A stretch of 64,000 nt of DNA from Verrucomicrobiaceae bacterium (GCA_947458455.1 CANGYJ010000006.1:124001-188000); one strand, 5' to 3'. Numbered from the stretch's first letter, positions 39,707-48,510 are shown. Notes: generated by a model from the letters alone, not told the origin. A program made the numbers and translations.

Positions 39707-40291
39707 ATGAGTCCAAACGAAATCACCGAGGAAGAGCTGCTCCAGCGTGTCGCACGAGGAGACTCGCGTGCCTTTGATGAGCTGTATGACCGCCTTTCTC
39801 CGCGCCTCTACGGCCTGCTGCGGCAAATGCTGCATGATGAACGAGATGCCCAAGATGTGCTGCAAGATGGTTTTGTGCAGCTCTGGGATCACGCCTCCAG
39901 CTACGATCCTTCTCGGGCCAAGGCCTTCACCTGGGCGGTGATGATTTTCCGCAACAAGGCCATCGACCGCATGCGGGCGCTCGGCCGCCGCACGCGTCTC
40001 GTGGAGGCTGCTTCGCTAGAGCACGCCACACTAGGCGATGGTGATTCTCTGCCCGGTGCTGATGAAGATGTACAAACTCGTGAGCGGGCAGAAATCGTCC
40101 GCAGCGCCCTCCAGCAGCTTCCCGCAGAGCAGCGGAAGCTTGTCGAGCTAGCCTTTTTGAAGGGCCTCACGCATCACACCATCTCCGAGACGCTCGACAT
40201 GCCGCTGGGCACGGTGAAGACAAACATTCGCCGCGGTCTCATGCGACTGCGTGAGCTGCTGAAAGGAGGCCGCGATGGAGGAGCGATTTGA
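39707..40291 (+). CDS. ECF RNA polymerase sigma factor
   Basis: 194 residues from ATG 39707; a longer frame from 39602 adds a basic, non-conserved tail. Region 2 is near residues 20-90 (DELYDRLSPRLYGLLRQMLH, DVLQDGFVQLWDHAS, AFTWAVMIFRNKAIDRMR) and region 4 near 135-185 (LQQLPAEQRKLVELAFLKGL, TISETLDMPLGTVKTNI with helix-turn-helix). It directs RNA polymerase to a stress or envelope regulon. It overlaps the downstream anti-sigma gene by 17 nt, the usual arrangement. Confidence 0.93.
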   Translation: MSPNEITEEELLQRVARGDSRAFDELYDRLSPRLYGLLRQMLHDERDAQDVLQDGFVQLWDHASSYDPSRAKAFTWAVMIFRNKAIDRMRALGRRTRLVEAASLEHATLGDGDSLPGADEDVQTRERAEIVRSALQQLPAEQRKLVELAFLKGLTHHTISETLDMPLGTVKTNIRRGLMRLRELLKGGRDGGAI

Positions 40292-41087
40292 GGAACTGGC
40301 CGCTTTGAGCGCCCTAGGCATGCTCGAAGGGGACGAGAAACGCACCCTCGATGGGGTGATCCTTCGTGATCGTGCTCTGAAGACTCTCTGCACCGAGCTG
40401 GAAGCCACCGTGGCTGAGCTAGCAGGTGCCGTCGCGCCTTTCGCACCGCCTGCGGCGCTCAAAGGCCGCATCCGCGCCAAAATCCGCTCGCGTCGCACGG
40501 GTGCCGCGAAGTACTCGGGCAATTACTGGGCATTCACCGGCTGGGCCGCAGCGGCCGCCTTGGCCGTCTCCTCCGCCTGGCTGTGGATGGAGCGTGAAAA
40601 GCTCCAGACAAATCTCCAATCCGCCACGGCGGCTGTCGCCACGGAGATCGAGCAGACCCAAAAAGCCGCCGCCGAGCAACGCGAAGGCTTGGAGAAGCAG
40701 ATCGCCGCTTTGAACGGCGAGATCGCCTCGCTGCAAAAACGCGATGCACTGGCTCAAATGCGCATCGCCACGCTGCAAACCACGGTCGAAGGCTACAAGC
40801 AAGGCGTGGCCGTCGTGGTCTGGGACAGCGAGAAGCATCAAGGTGTGCTGAAACTCGAAAAAATGCCCCCAGTGCAGGTCGGCAAAGATTACCAACTCTG
40901 GGTCGTCGATCCGAAACAACCCGTGCCGGTCGATGCTGGCATCGTTCGCGTGGACAGCACCGGCTTTGCGAAAGTGGACTTCAAGCCCGTCACCGAGGTG
41001 ACTGATGCCTCGAAGTTCGCCTTGAGCGTCGAGAAGGAAGGCGGCGTGCCGAAGGGTGAGGGACCGATTGTGTTGATCGGCCCCTGA
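40275..41087 (+). CDS. RskA-like anti-sigma factor
   Basis: 270 residues. The N-terminal part (FEELAALSALGMLEGDEKR) resembles RskA/RskK-type cytosolic anti-sigma domains and lacks a zinc HxxxCxxC site. One membrane segment lies near 84-105 (AFTGWAAAAALAVSSAW). A predicted coiled coil follows (EQTQKAAAEQREGLEKQIAA), then the extracytoplasmic RskA-type C-terminal domain (residues 170-270: VAVVVWDSEKHQGVLKLEKM, DYQLWVVDPKQPVPVDAG). It probably sequesters the ECF sigma factor and releases it on envelope signals by regulated proteolysis, as known for RskA relatives. Confidence 0.88.
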   Translation: MEERFEELAALSALGMLEGDEKRTLDGVILRDRALKTLCTELEATVAELAGAVAPFAPPAALKGRIRAKIRSRRTGAAKYSGNYWAFTGWAAAAALAVSSAWLWMEREKLQTNLQSATAAVATEIEQTQKAAAEQREGLEKQIAALNGEIASLQKRDALAQMRIATLQTTVEGYKQGVAVVVWDSEKHQGVLKLEKMPPVQVGKDYQLWVVDPKQPVPVDAGIVRVDSTGFAKVDFKPVTEVTDASKFALSVEKEGGVPKGEGPIVLIGP

Positions 41088-41101
41088 TCTGAAGCGGGCC
41101 G

Positions 41102-41539
41102 CTACTTCACCCGCTTCATCGTGTAAGTGCCTCGATCCATGGCACACTCATAGCAGGCACCTAACTCATCGCCCTTCACCGCGCCCTCGTAGTGGTATTT
41201 TCCGCCGGCCCAGTCGGGCATCTGGTGATCACCTTTGAAGACGTGGGCCCCGTTCTTTTTCTCGACGTGCTGGATGGTCTTGTAACTGCCGCTGAGGATC
41301 GTTTTCCAGGTAGCGCGGTAGAAGAATTCGTGGTCGCCGGCTTTGGATGATTCGGTGACGACGCACTTCAGCGTGCCCGTGTGGCCGTTCACCGCACTGA
41401 GCCAGGTGCCCTCCCATTTGCCCGCCACGCCCGATGAAGCTGGGGCATTATTCCAGGCCTTCCGAAACGCCGTGCCGCAGGAGGGCAGGCAGAGCAAAAG
41501 AGCAGCGAAAGCAAGGCGGAGGAATGGGGAAGAAATCAT
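41102..41539 (-). CDS. Small hypothetical lipoprotein
   Basis: 145 residues. Lipoprotein signal MISSPFLRLAFAALLLCLPSC with lipobox LPSC. The mature domain has GKWEGTWLSAVNGHTGTLKC, ATWKTILSGSYKTIQHV and KYHYEGAVKGDELGACYECA, suggesting a small beta-barrel-like fold. No enzymatic motif and no family recognised. Convergent with the anti-sigma gene, 14 bp away. Confidence 0.7.
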   Translation of the reverse strand: MISSPFLRLAFAALLLCLPSCGTAFRKAWNNAPASSGVAGKWEGTWLSAVNGHTGTLKCVVTESSKAGDHEFFYRATWKTILSGSYKTIQHVEKKNGAHVFKGDHQMPDWAGGKYHYEGAVKGDELGACYECAMDRGTYTMKRVK

Positions 41540-41611
41540 CGGTAGGTGAAACGTGAGTGTATCCTGAACGTGCTGGAGAGAGCGGGTGTTTCGTCTCGGG
41601 TGGGTTGGCTA

Positions 41612-41738
41612 GGGAGTAACATCAACAATTAGCAATGGGAGTTCAGCAATCTGCGGTTTCGGGGGAGGCTGCGCGGCTGGAGGAACTGGGAATGCCGATT
41701 GCCTATTGTTGATTGTTGAAGTGTGCTGAGGCGGTGAC
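41612..41738. repeat. Intergenic repeat, empty form
   Basis: 127 bp starting GGGAGTAACATCAACAATTA and ending GCTGAGGCGGTGAC. It aligns along its length with 43100-43286, which has an extra 57-bp block after the shared TTCAGCA. Both lie upstream or downstream of small lipoprotein/esterase genes with no coding function seen. It occupies the 267-bp gap before the lipoprotein gene at 41807. Confidence 0.75.
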
Positions 41739-41806
41739 CGAACGGAAAATCCCAGGAGCTGATGAAGAGCATTGTCAGTGAAGTAGCTTCGAGTTAGGGC
41801 CATGCC

Positions 41807-42340
41807 ATGCGTCGTTCCCTTGTTCTTCCGCTCCTCGCTATCGCTGCCGCTTTTTTGTCGTCTTGTGGCGAGCCGAAGGCCGATCTCGCAAATCCAAAAC
41901 AATTCCGCAAAGAGCCGCTCACCCTTCGCCTGCCGGGAAACTGGCAGGTCGAGGATGAGATGCACGAGGGCGGCATTCGCCACATCTCCATCGAAACGCC
42001 CGGTGATGCCATGGTGATCGTCCAAATCTATCCCGAGGCCATGGCTAATGATTTGAATGACTATGCGAAGGCTTTCTCCGAGGAGACCGCTAAAGTGATC
42101 CCGATGGGCACCATGTCCGGGCTGATCTTCACGGACCTCCCCGATGTGGAGGGATGGAAAGCGATGAAGGAGACGCTGAACATGAGGCTGGCCACGGTGA
42201 ATATTCCTCACACGCGATTCTATTACGCCCGCAGTTTCGGAGAGCAGCATTGCTTCATCATCTGTCAGGTCTCCACCGAAGATCTCGACAAGGTGAAATC
42301 CGGCTTTGAACTCGTGCGAGGCAGCGTGGCCATCGAATAA
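41807..42340 (+). CDS. Hypothetical lipoprotein
   Basis: 177 residues. Signal MRRSLVLPLLAIAAAFLSSC with lipobox LSSC. The mature domain starts KQFRKEPLTLRLPGNWQVED and contains GGIRHISIETPGDAMVIVQI and ISTEDLDKVKSGFELV-type text, a small alpha/beta domain resembling PsbP/DcrB-like proteins (inference). No enzymatic motif. Neighbours are a lipoprotein gene and an SGNH hydrolase. Confidence 0.75.
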   Translation: MRRSLVLPLLAIAAAFLSSCGEPKADLANPKQFRKEPLTLRLPGNWQVEDEMHEGGIRHISIETPGDAMVIVQIYPEAMANDLNDYAKAFSEETAKVIPMGTMSGLIFTDLPDVEGWKAMKETLNMRLATVNIPHTRFYYARSFGEQHCFIICQVSTEDLDKVKSGFELVRGSVAIE

Positions 42341-42358
42341 CACCACCTCACCTGTCGA

Positions 42359-43072
42359 TCACTTCTTCGGCAGGTGCTCCGCAATCACAGCGGCGACTTT
42401 CTCCGCGAGGTAGCGACTGCCTTCAGGCGAGTAGTGAACGTTCGCCGGGAGCTGCGCTTCCGGCTTGGCGAGAGCGTGAGCACGCAGATCATTGGTGGGA
42501 ATGCCTGCGGCGGTCATGACGCGGGCGGCGGCTTCGTTGTACTTCACTTCATCGCTTTCGATGCGGCCATCGCTGCCTGCGGGCACGTGCGTGGTGGCAC
42601 ACCAGATGAGCTTGGCACCGGTGGCCTGCATGGTTTTGACGAGTGCGGCGAGGTTCTTCTCATAATCAGGCAGCGCCACCTGGAGGTGGGAACCAGCGGC
42701 CTTCGGATCGGCTCGCTTGGAGGGATCATCCTGGATGTATTTCAAATCGTGAAGGCCCCAGTTGAAGTGGATGACATCCCATTTGGAATCTCCGAGCCAG
42801 GCCTGGATGTTTTTGAGGCCGTTGGTGGTCGGGCCGCCATTGGTGGGGATGCGGTGGACGTTGGCTTTGCCCTTCAGCAGCTCACGCACATCGAGCGTGT
42901 AGCCGATGGAGATCGAATCACCGATGATCAGCACACGCGGCAGGCCTGGCACATCCTCGATCTTCGCCATGGCGGGGTTTGGCTTGCGTTCCTTTTTCAC
43001 CGGGGCTTTCGGAGCCTGGGCGAGGGCAGTGGAGGTCAGGGCGGCGAGGCAGAGTAGGGCAAGGGTCTTCAT
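42359..43072 (-). CDS. Exported SGNH/GDSL-type hydrolase
   Basis: 237 residues from ATG 43072, the start of a clear signal peptide (MKTLALLCLAALTSTALAQA); an in-frame 43123 start would begin inside the repeat. Family blocks: block I GDSISIGYT (nucleophilic Ser near residue 52), HRIPTNGGPTTNG (block II Gly), FNWGLHDLKY in place of the usual GxND block III, and block V HYSPEGSRYLA with the catalytic His (Asp replaced by an upstream Asn/Val). It likely cleaves esters, perhaps acetylated carbohydrate, in the periplasm. Convergent with the lipoprotein gene. Confidence 0.85.
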   Translation of the reverse strand: MKTLALLCLAALTSTALAQAPKAPVKKERKPNPAMAKIEDVPGLPRVLIIGDSISIGYTLDVRELLKGKANVHRIPTNGGPTTNGLKNIQAWLGDSKWDVIHFNWGLHDLKYIQDDPSKRADPKAAGSHLQVALPDYEKNLAALVKTMQATGAKLIWCATTHVPAGSDGRIESDEVKYNEAAARVMTAAGIPTNDLRAHALAKPEAQLPANVHYSPEGSRYLAEKVAAVIAEHLPKK

Positions 43073-43099
43073 GGCGGCCTCTCCAAACGTGGTGGAAGC

Positions 43100-43286
43100 G
43101 GGAGTAACTTCAACAATCAGCAATGGGAGTTCAGCAGCCGAGCGCAGCGAGACAGACTGCTACAGGCAGCCCGAAGGGAAGCGAAGCGCATCAATCTGCA
43201 GTTTCGAGGGCGGTTCGGCGGACGGAACCGGGAATGTCGATTGCTGATTGATGATTGCTGATTTTTGAAGTGTCTGAGGCGGTAAC
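43100..43286. repeat. Intergenic repeat, filled form
   Basis: 187 bp with the same start (GGGAGTAACTTCAACAATCA) and end (TGAGGCGGTAAC) as 41612-41738, but carrying an additional block at 43137-43193. The rest of the gap to pyrC (43287-43342) shows no feature. Confidence 0.75.
43137..43193. mobile_element. 57-bp insertion in the intergenic repeat
   Basis: The block starts GCCGAGCGCAGCG and ends GAAGCGAAGCGCATCA, and is absent from the related copy at 41612. It contains GGCAGCCCGAAGGGAAGCG, close to the inner part of the in-gene repeat (TGCCCGAAGGGGGGAGCG at about 25010). The CA bases at its edges make the junction ambiguous by 2 bp. It looks like a small non-autonomous element; no transposase is seen. 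Confidence 0.6.
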
Positions 43287-43342
43287 TGGGCGCAATTTCG
43301 TCAAGTTAACCGGGAGAATCGCTTCATTGAGCTTGTTCGCTA

Positions 43343-44443
43343 TCAAATCGCCCCGGTCAGGCTCCAGGTCATCTCCAGCCCCAGGCCGTGTGGAAGCGGT
43401 GTGATGGGACCGGCGGGAGTTTCGAGGGGCAAAGACTGCGAGGGCGTTTTCACCATCTGAAACTGCCGCGTGGAGGGGGGAAAGCCATAAAAGCGCGGGC
43501 CATTGAGGCAGAGGAACCTCTCGAAGGATGCCTTGCCCTGCTCGGAGGCCAGGTCAGTCCCCGCTTCCTCAAAGGCCATGGCGTAAAGCTGCGGTGCGCA
43601 GCCGCCGGTGAAGCAGCCTGCCGCGCAGCCGCAGGCGGTGGCTTTCGTAGTGTGGGGGGCGCTGTCTGTGCCCGCGAAGAACTTGGACTGACCAGCGGTA
43701 GTCAGGGCTTGGCGCAGCGCGGCACGGTCGTCCTGGAACTTCACGATGGGCAGGCAGTAGAGGTGGTATTTCAGCCCCTGAATGAGATGCCCGAGGGTGT
43801 AAAGCAGGTGCTGCGGTGTGATGGTGGCACCTACATGCTCTGGCGCGGCGGCCACAAACTCCGCTGCGGTGCGCGTGGTGATGTGCTCGCACACGATGCG
43901 TAGTCGGGGGTGCGCGGCCAGCAGACGCGGCATGCGTTCCGTGTAAAACCTCGTTTCGGCGTTTTGCTGTGCGTCGATGTAGTCCGGCCCGCTCAGCGCA
44001 TGCTGCTCGCCATGGATGCAGAGCACAATGCCGCGTTCCTCCATCGCCCGCAGCACCTCACCGCCGATGAGATCATCCATCGGCAGGCCGTGCTCAGCAT
44101 TGGTGGTGCCGTGGGGCGGGTAGTATTTGCAGGCTCGGAGCACGCCGGAGGCTGCGCCCTCGTGAATCATCGACGCCGTGGTCTGCCGAGTGAGGTAAAG
44201 CGGCACGATGAGCTGCTCAAAGGCGGCCGCGCCGGCTTGGCGAAGTTCCGCCGAGTAGCTCTCGATGGACCAGCCATCCGCCCGAGCAGCTCCGGAGACG
44301 TGCGAGACCGGCGGCTGGGTGTTTGGCATGGCCAAGGCACCCGCGCAGCCCATGTCGAGATGCGATTGGACATAGGAAGCCATCGCCGGGCCTTGGCGGA
44401 AGTGCGTGTGAAGATCAAACCACTGGGGGAGCGTGAGAGTCAT
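43343..44443 (-). CDS. pyrC: Dihydroorotase (class II, PyrC)
   Basis: 366 residues. It cyclises carbamoyl-aspartate to dihydroorotate in pyrimidine synthesis. The metal-site start DLHTHFRQGPAM, LRACKYYPPHGTTNAEHG with the carboxylated Lys (near residue 107), CIHGEQHA, EHITTRTAAEFV, ATITPQHLLYTLGHL and FAGTDSAPHTTKATACGCAA with the catalytic Asp (near 265) follow class II dihydroorotase order. No other pyr gene is close. Confidence 0.95.
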   Translation of the reverse strand: MTLTLPQWFDLHTHFRQGPAMASYVQSHLDMGCAGALAMPNTQPPVSHVSGAARADGWSIESYSAELRQAGAAAFEQLIVPLYLTRQTTASMIHEGAASGVLRACKYYPPHGTTNAEHGLPMDDLIGGEVLRAMEERGIVLCIHGEQHALSGPDYIDAQQNAETRFYTERMPRLLAAHPRLRIVCEHITTRTAAEFVAAAPEHVGATITPQHLLYTLGHLIQGLKYHLYCLPIVKFQDDRAALRQALTTAGQSKFFAGTDSAPHTTKATACGCAAGCFTGGCAPQLYAMAFEEAGTDLASEQGKASFERFLCLNGPRFYGFPPSTRQFQMVKTPSQSLPLETPAGPITPLPHGLGLEMTWSLTGAI

Positions 44444-44480
44444 GCGCCTCTGTTAGCGTGGAGACACGCAGGCGGCAAGC

Positions 44481-45158
44481 TCACGAGCCATCCTTGCCGA
44501 AGAACATGAGGTGCTGCCAAGGCAGGCCATCGAACTCGCGTTTCATGACGAAACCATTGGCGTTCATCTCCTTGTGGATCTGCGCCTTGCTCATCTTGTG
44601 CTCGGGTCTGATCGGCACGGTCTCGTCTTCGGCACGGAACTCGACGAGCACGAGCTGGCCATTCGGCTTCAGGGCCTTCCGCATGGCGGCGAGCATCTGC
44701 ACGGGATGGGAAAACTCGTGATAGACATCGACGAGCAAAATCTGGTCACAGGAGTTGGGCGGCAGTTTCGGATCGTGATAGGAACCGACGATGGGAACCA
44801 CGTTTTTGATGCCTTTGACATCGAGATTCTGCTTCAGCATCTCGATCATCTCCGGCTGCACATCGACGGCGTAGATCTTGCCGGTTTCACCGACCTCTTT
44901 CGCGAGGGGCATGGTGTGAAATCCATTGCCGCAGCCCATGTCGCAGATGCTCATGCCGGGCTTCACCTGGAGTTCACGACGCATGATGGTGGGGGATTCC
45001 TCTTTTTCACGCACGCGGCGCATGAGCCACTCCGCCCCCTTCCAGTGCATCGTCATAGCGATTTGCCGCCCAAGGTATTCGGTGAGGCCAGGCGGCGGCT
45101 CTTCAGCGGTCAAAAGCGGCGTGGTGAGCAAAAGGAGGTAGAGGAAGGAGCGGATCAT
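44481..45158 (-). CDS. SAM-dependent methyltransferase, apparently exported
   Basis: 225 residues from ATG 45158, which begins a hydrophobic signal-like segment (MIRSFLYLLLLTTPLLTAEE). The class I fold is clear: motif I ICDMGCGNGFHTMPLA near residue 75, VDVQPEMIEMLKQNLDVKG, DQILLVDVYHEFSHPVQML and LRALKPNGQLVLVEF-type text. The fold needs S-adenosylmethionine, which is cytoplasmic, so the signal-like N-terminus is odd; a start at 45203 would still keep it. It could be a membrane anchor. It lies 10 bp upstream-facing of the helical protein's stop on the same strand. Confidence 0.85.
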   Translation of the reverse strand: MIRSFLYLLLLTTPLLTAEEPPPGLTEYLGRQIAMTMHWKGAEWLMRRVREKEESPTIMRRELQVKPGMSICDMGCGNGFHTMPLAKEVGETGKIYAVDVQPEMIEMLKQNLDVKGIKNVVPIVGSYHDPKLPPNSCDQILLVDVYHEFSHPVQMLAAMRKALKPNGQLVLVEFRAEDETVPIRPEHKMSKAQIHKEMNANGFVMKREFDGLPWQHLMFFGKDGS

Positions 45159-45213
45159 GCGCCCATTAAACGCCATCCAGAGGCTGCCTGTCACGTTTTT
45201 CACCCACCTGGAC

Positions 45214-46641
45214 TCAGCGATCTCGCCTGGATTGCGGGGCCGTCATGAGCTTATCGATCTCTTTGGAACCGCCAGGACGGTCTTGCATGTCCTTCGGCAA
45301 CTCGACGGATTCCGCCGGATTCTCGATGAGAAAATTCAATTCATCCGGGCGGATACAGCCTCGAAGCACCACCATGAGGAGCAGCACGACGCCGCCGATC
45401 CAGAATAGTCCTTTGAGCGGGCTGGCGGAAGTAGAGGACTTCAAACGCTGGCTCCACGGCCAGACGCGGAAGGCGCCATGCCTGCCGATGGCCTCCAAGG
45501 CCAAACGATACCGCTCCACGGAAGCTTCCTCGTCGAGTTTGGAACCAAGGCGCCCATGCACTTGGTCGAGACGCCGTCGCTCTTCATGAAACACCCGCTT
45601 TGCCTCGTGCGCTGGCAGTCCCAATGCCCGCAGGATGCTGCGGGAAAGCTCCATCGCCCAAGTGAATTCCGCATGCGCCTCGCTCTCGCCCGTGATGCGG
45701 GCCATGGCGGCCTGGGATTCGGCAGCCCGACCTTCCACGGCATGCCCAAAGGCTGCCGCGGAGGCATTCCAATCCCACGCGACGTCTTTGAGATTTCGCT
45801 CCAGGACCGTCGCTGCCACCCTTGTGGCCTCTGGATAGCGTTGCTGATGCCAGAGGGCGCTCACCTGATTCGCGGCGATCCAGCCTTTCAGATCCGCCCG
45901 CAGCTCGCAGCCCTCCAGCCACGCGGCGGTCTCCGCCTGCATGCCGGAGTTTGCCAGGGCATAGCCGCATTTACCAAAGGTGGATGAATGCCGCCGCATC
46001 CAGTCCCCATGTGCAGCGATGAGTTCCGGCACGATGCCAGCCGCCTCCCGCGTATCGCCGATGAGATCTAAATAAAACGCCACAGGCTCCGCCGCAGCAT
46101 CAGCCGCTTTTTCGATCCAGCGGGCGAAATGACGCCGCACCTCCCACTGCTTTCGATGGCAGGCACGGCGGGTGAAAAGCGCCGCGAAGCTCATGCTGAT
46201 CGTTTCGTCCGCCACGGCAGACTCCAGCACGGCATCGAGGAGACGTAAGAGTTTGAGCGAGGCCATTTCACGCTCGAAGAGCATCAAAAAATCCGCTGAA
46301 AGCAGCCCGCCGCGTACCACGCGGGTGAGTGAGGCCTCCATATCCGCCCGGTTTTCATTCCGTGCCTGTAAGAGCACCTGCCAGGCGTCCAGCATCACGG
46401 CCGCCGCCGCTTCCGCTGGCAGTTTCAGCACTGCTTCCAGCCCGGTGAGATCGTTTTGCCTCCAAAGCTCGCGGCAGAGCATGTCGAGAAGCCAGGCATC
46501 AACGGGCTGCTCACGAAAACAACGCTCCAGATAAGCGGCGAGCTGAGTGCTCTCCTTCCACTGCACATGCGAGGCAGCTTCACGCTCACGCCCGGCTTCG
46601 AGCAGGCGCTTCAATTCGGCGAATGTGGCGTCGTCAGGCAT
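45214..46641 (-). CDS. Large hypothetical helical-repeat protein with C-terminal membrane segment
   Basis: 475 residues. The N-terminal 380 residues are Ala/Leu/Glu-rich helices spaced like TPR/SEL1-type repeats (AAYLERCFREQPVDAWLLDM, TGLEAVLKLPAEAAAAVMLD, YPEATRVAATVLERNLKDV). A basic segment precedes one membrane span near 420 (GLFWIGGVVLLLMVVLRG), followed by a short outside tail. No known family or catalytic motif. Its ATG directly follows the ruvA TGA, so the two are translationally coupled, though a functional link is not implied. Confidence 0.75.
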   Translation of the reverse strand: MPDDATFAELKRLLEAGREREAASHVQWKESTQLAAYLERCFREQPVDAWLLDMLCRELWRQNDLTGLEAVLKLPAEAAAAVMLDAWQVLLQARNENRADMEASLTRVVRGGLLSADFLMLFEREMASLKLLRLLDAVLESAVADETISMSFAALFTRRACHRKQWEVRRHFARWIEKAADAAAEPVAFYLDLIGDTREAAGIVPELIAAHGDWMRRHSSTFGKCGYALANSGMQAETAAWLEGCELRADLKGWIAANQVSALWHQQRYPEATRVAATVLERNLKDVAWDWNASAAAFGHAVEGRAAESQAAMARITGESEAHAEFTWAMELSRSILRALGLPAHEAKRVFHEERRRLDQVHGRLGSKLDEEASVERYRLALEAIGRHGAFRVWPWSQRLKSSTSASPLKGLFWIGGVVLLLMVVLRGCIRPDELNFLIENPAESVELPKDMQDRPGGSKEIDKLMTAPQSRRDR

Positions 46642-47256
46642 TCAATTCATGGAGCGCAGGGATTCACGGATGATTTGATCCGCGCTGGAGGCTGGATCAA
46701 AACCGGGTTGCTTGGTGATCTCGTTCACCGCCTTTTGCGCCTCGCTCTGCTTGTAACCGAGGGAGATGAGACCGAGCACCGCATCACTCTGCGCCTCGCG
46801 GACGGGATCGTGGGAGGTCTTCGCACTCCGGCTGGCCTGCCAGGCATCCACGACGCCCACTTTGTCCTTCAGCTCCAAAACGATGCGCTCGGCCGTTTTG
46901 CCGCCCACGCCCTTGATGCGGGCCAGCGCCTTCACATCACCCTGAATCACGGCATCTTTGAAAGCGGCCACGGGCATACCGCTAAGCACGGAAAGTGCCA
47001 TTTTCGGTCCTACGCCGGACACACGATCCATCAGCAGGCGAAAGAGATCCCGCTCATCCTCGGTGAGGAAGCCGAAGAGCTTGTGATCCTGCTCGGTGAC
47101 GTGGTAGTGCGTGAGCAGCCTCACCTCGGCGCCAGGCTGCGGCAGGCGATCAAAGGTCGTCAGCGGGATGTGCGTGAGATAACCCACGCCGTGGACATCC
47201 ACGGTGGCTTGATGCGGCAGGGCCTCGGCCAGAATTCCTTTCAAATAGGCGATCAT
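46642..47256 (-). CDS. ruvA: Holliday junction branch-migration protein RuvA
   Basis: 204 residues from ATG 47256 (MIAYLKGILAEALP). RuvA tetramers bind Holliday junctions and direct RuvB. An N-terminal OB-fold domain (1-65) is followed by two helix-hairpin-helix motifs: GVGPKMALSVLSG near residue 75 and GVGGKTAERIVLELKDK near 110. The flexible linker and C-terminal domain (LGLISLGYKQSEAQKAV) end the protein. No ruvB or ruvC is adjacent. The stop is shared with the start of the helical-repeat gene. Confidence 0.95.
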   Translation of the reverse strand: MIAYLKGILAEALPHQATVDVHGVGYLTHIPLTTFDRLPQPGAEVRLLTHYHVTEQDHKLFGFLTEDERDLFRLLMDRVSGVGPKMALSVLSGMPVAAFKDAVIQGDVKALARIKGVGGKTAERIVLELKDKVGVVDAWQASRSAKTSHDPVREAQSDAVLGLISLGYKQSEAQKAVNEITKQPGFDPASSADQIIRESLRSMN

Positions 47257-47333
47257 GCGCACCATGAAGCCAAGTCACGAGGCCTGCGCAAGCCTCCGTT
47301 TGCAAAGGAAGCGTCCTACGGCTCCTATCACGC

Positions 47334-48476
47334 ATGCAAAACCCGCCTCAAAGCGTCGTCGAGCTCCTCCGGGCCCTCGTGCGTATCCCATCGGTGAATC
47401 CCGATGGCGATCCCGGCACCCCTCACACCGGCGAGGAAGCCTGCGCCCGCTACATCGCCGCTTTTTTGGAGCACTCCGGCGCGGAAACCTTTCTCGATGA
47501 AGTGGAACCCGGCCGCCCCAACGTCATCGGCCATTACCCCACCCAGGGCAGCGGCAAGCCACGCATCCTCTTTGCCCCACATACGGACACGGTGAGCGTC
47601 GGCGGCATGACGATTGATCCCTTTGGTGGTGAACTCCGCGATGGCAAAATCTGGGGCCGAGGTGCCTCGGATACCAAAGGCTCTGCGGCGGCGATGCTTT
47701 GGGCACTTCACGAACTTCGTGAGGAACTCCCCACGCTGCCCATCGAGGTACATTTCGTCGGCTTCATGTCCGAGGAGAGCGCCCAGCTCGGCTCCCAGCA
47801 CTTCGCGAAGCATCACAGCCGCTACGATCTCGCGCTGATTGGCGAGCCCACCTCACTCAAAACCGTGTTTCGCCACAAAGGCTGCCTGTGGGCTGATGTG
47901 CACACCACCGGCGTGGCCGTGCATGGTGCCACGCCGGAACTCGGCGTGAATGCCATCGTGAAGATGAGCAAGCTTGTGCAGCTCCTCGATACCAAATTCC
48001 GCGATCTTCTCGCCGAAGTCGGCGGCGAAGACAAATGGCTCGGCGCGAGCACCATCAATCTCGGCATGATCCACGGTGGCACCCGCAGCAACATCGTGGC
48101 TGATGCCTGCAAACTCCGCGTGGACATCCGCACCACCCCCGGCCTCGCCAAGGCGGGTGGCGCGATGAAGCTGCTGGGCGACTTCGTGACCCGCCATGAT
48201 GCCACCGCACGCGTCACCGCCGCCAGCGAGGCCTTTTGCCTCGACACCGATCCCGCGAATCCCTTCATCCAAAAACTCATCGCCGCTGGCGGCAGCCTCA
48301 CCGGGGCGCCTTGGTTCTGCGATGCCGCTTTTCTTGCTGTCGCCGGCACCCCCGCCATCGCCATCGGCCCCGGAAGCATCGCCCAAGCCCACACGAAGGA
48401 TGAATTCATCGCCGTGCAGGACCTCGAAGACGGCGTGACGTTTTTTAAACGCTACCTGCGGAGCCTTGCGGTGTGA
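47334..48476 (+). CDS. M20 family metallopeptidase/deacylase (ArgE/DapE-like)
   Basis: 380 residues. Two-zinc M20 hydrolase like the one at 32613. Markers: FAPHTDTV (His-x-Asp near residue 85), WGRGASDTKGS (bridging Asp), catalytic Glu-Glu in FMSEESAQLG, LIGEPTSLKTV, then FCDAAFLAVAGTPAIAIGPG and AQAHTKDEFIAVQDLED (His near 360). The dimerisation domain lies about 175-285. Substrate not predictable; relatives include acetylornithine deacetylase and succinyl-diaminopimelate desuccinylase. Divergent from ruvA across 77 bp. Confidence 0.9.
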   Translation: MQNPPQSVVELLRALVRIPSVNPDGDPGTPHTGEEACARYIAAFLEHSGAETFLDEVEPGRPNVIGHYPTQGSGKPRILFAPHTDTVSVGGMTIDPFGGELRDGKIWGRGASDTKGSAAAMLWALHELREELPTLPIEVHFVGFMSEESAQLGSQHFAKHHSRYDLALIGEPTSLKTVFRHKGCLWADVHTTGVAVHGATPELGVNAIVKMSKLVQLLDTKFRDLLAEVGGEDKWLGASTINLGMIHGGTRSNIVADACKLRVDIRTTPGLAKAGGAMKLLGDFVTRHDATARVTAASEAFCLDTDPANPFIQKLIAAGGSLTGAPWFCDAAFLAVAGTPAIAIGPGSIAQAHTKDEFIAVQDLEDGVTFFKRYLRSLAV

Positions 48477-48482
48477 AAACAA

Positions 48483-48510
48483 CAAAGCCGCGCCCGAGGA
48501 CGCGGCTTTG
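48483..48510 (-). terminator. Terminator of rplI
   Basis: CAAAGCCGCG pairs with CGCGGCTTTG; on the minus strand the stem is followed by TTGTTTTC. It starts 23 bp after the rplI stop. Confidence 0.75.
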
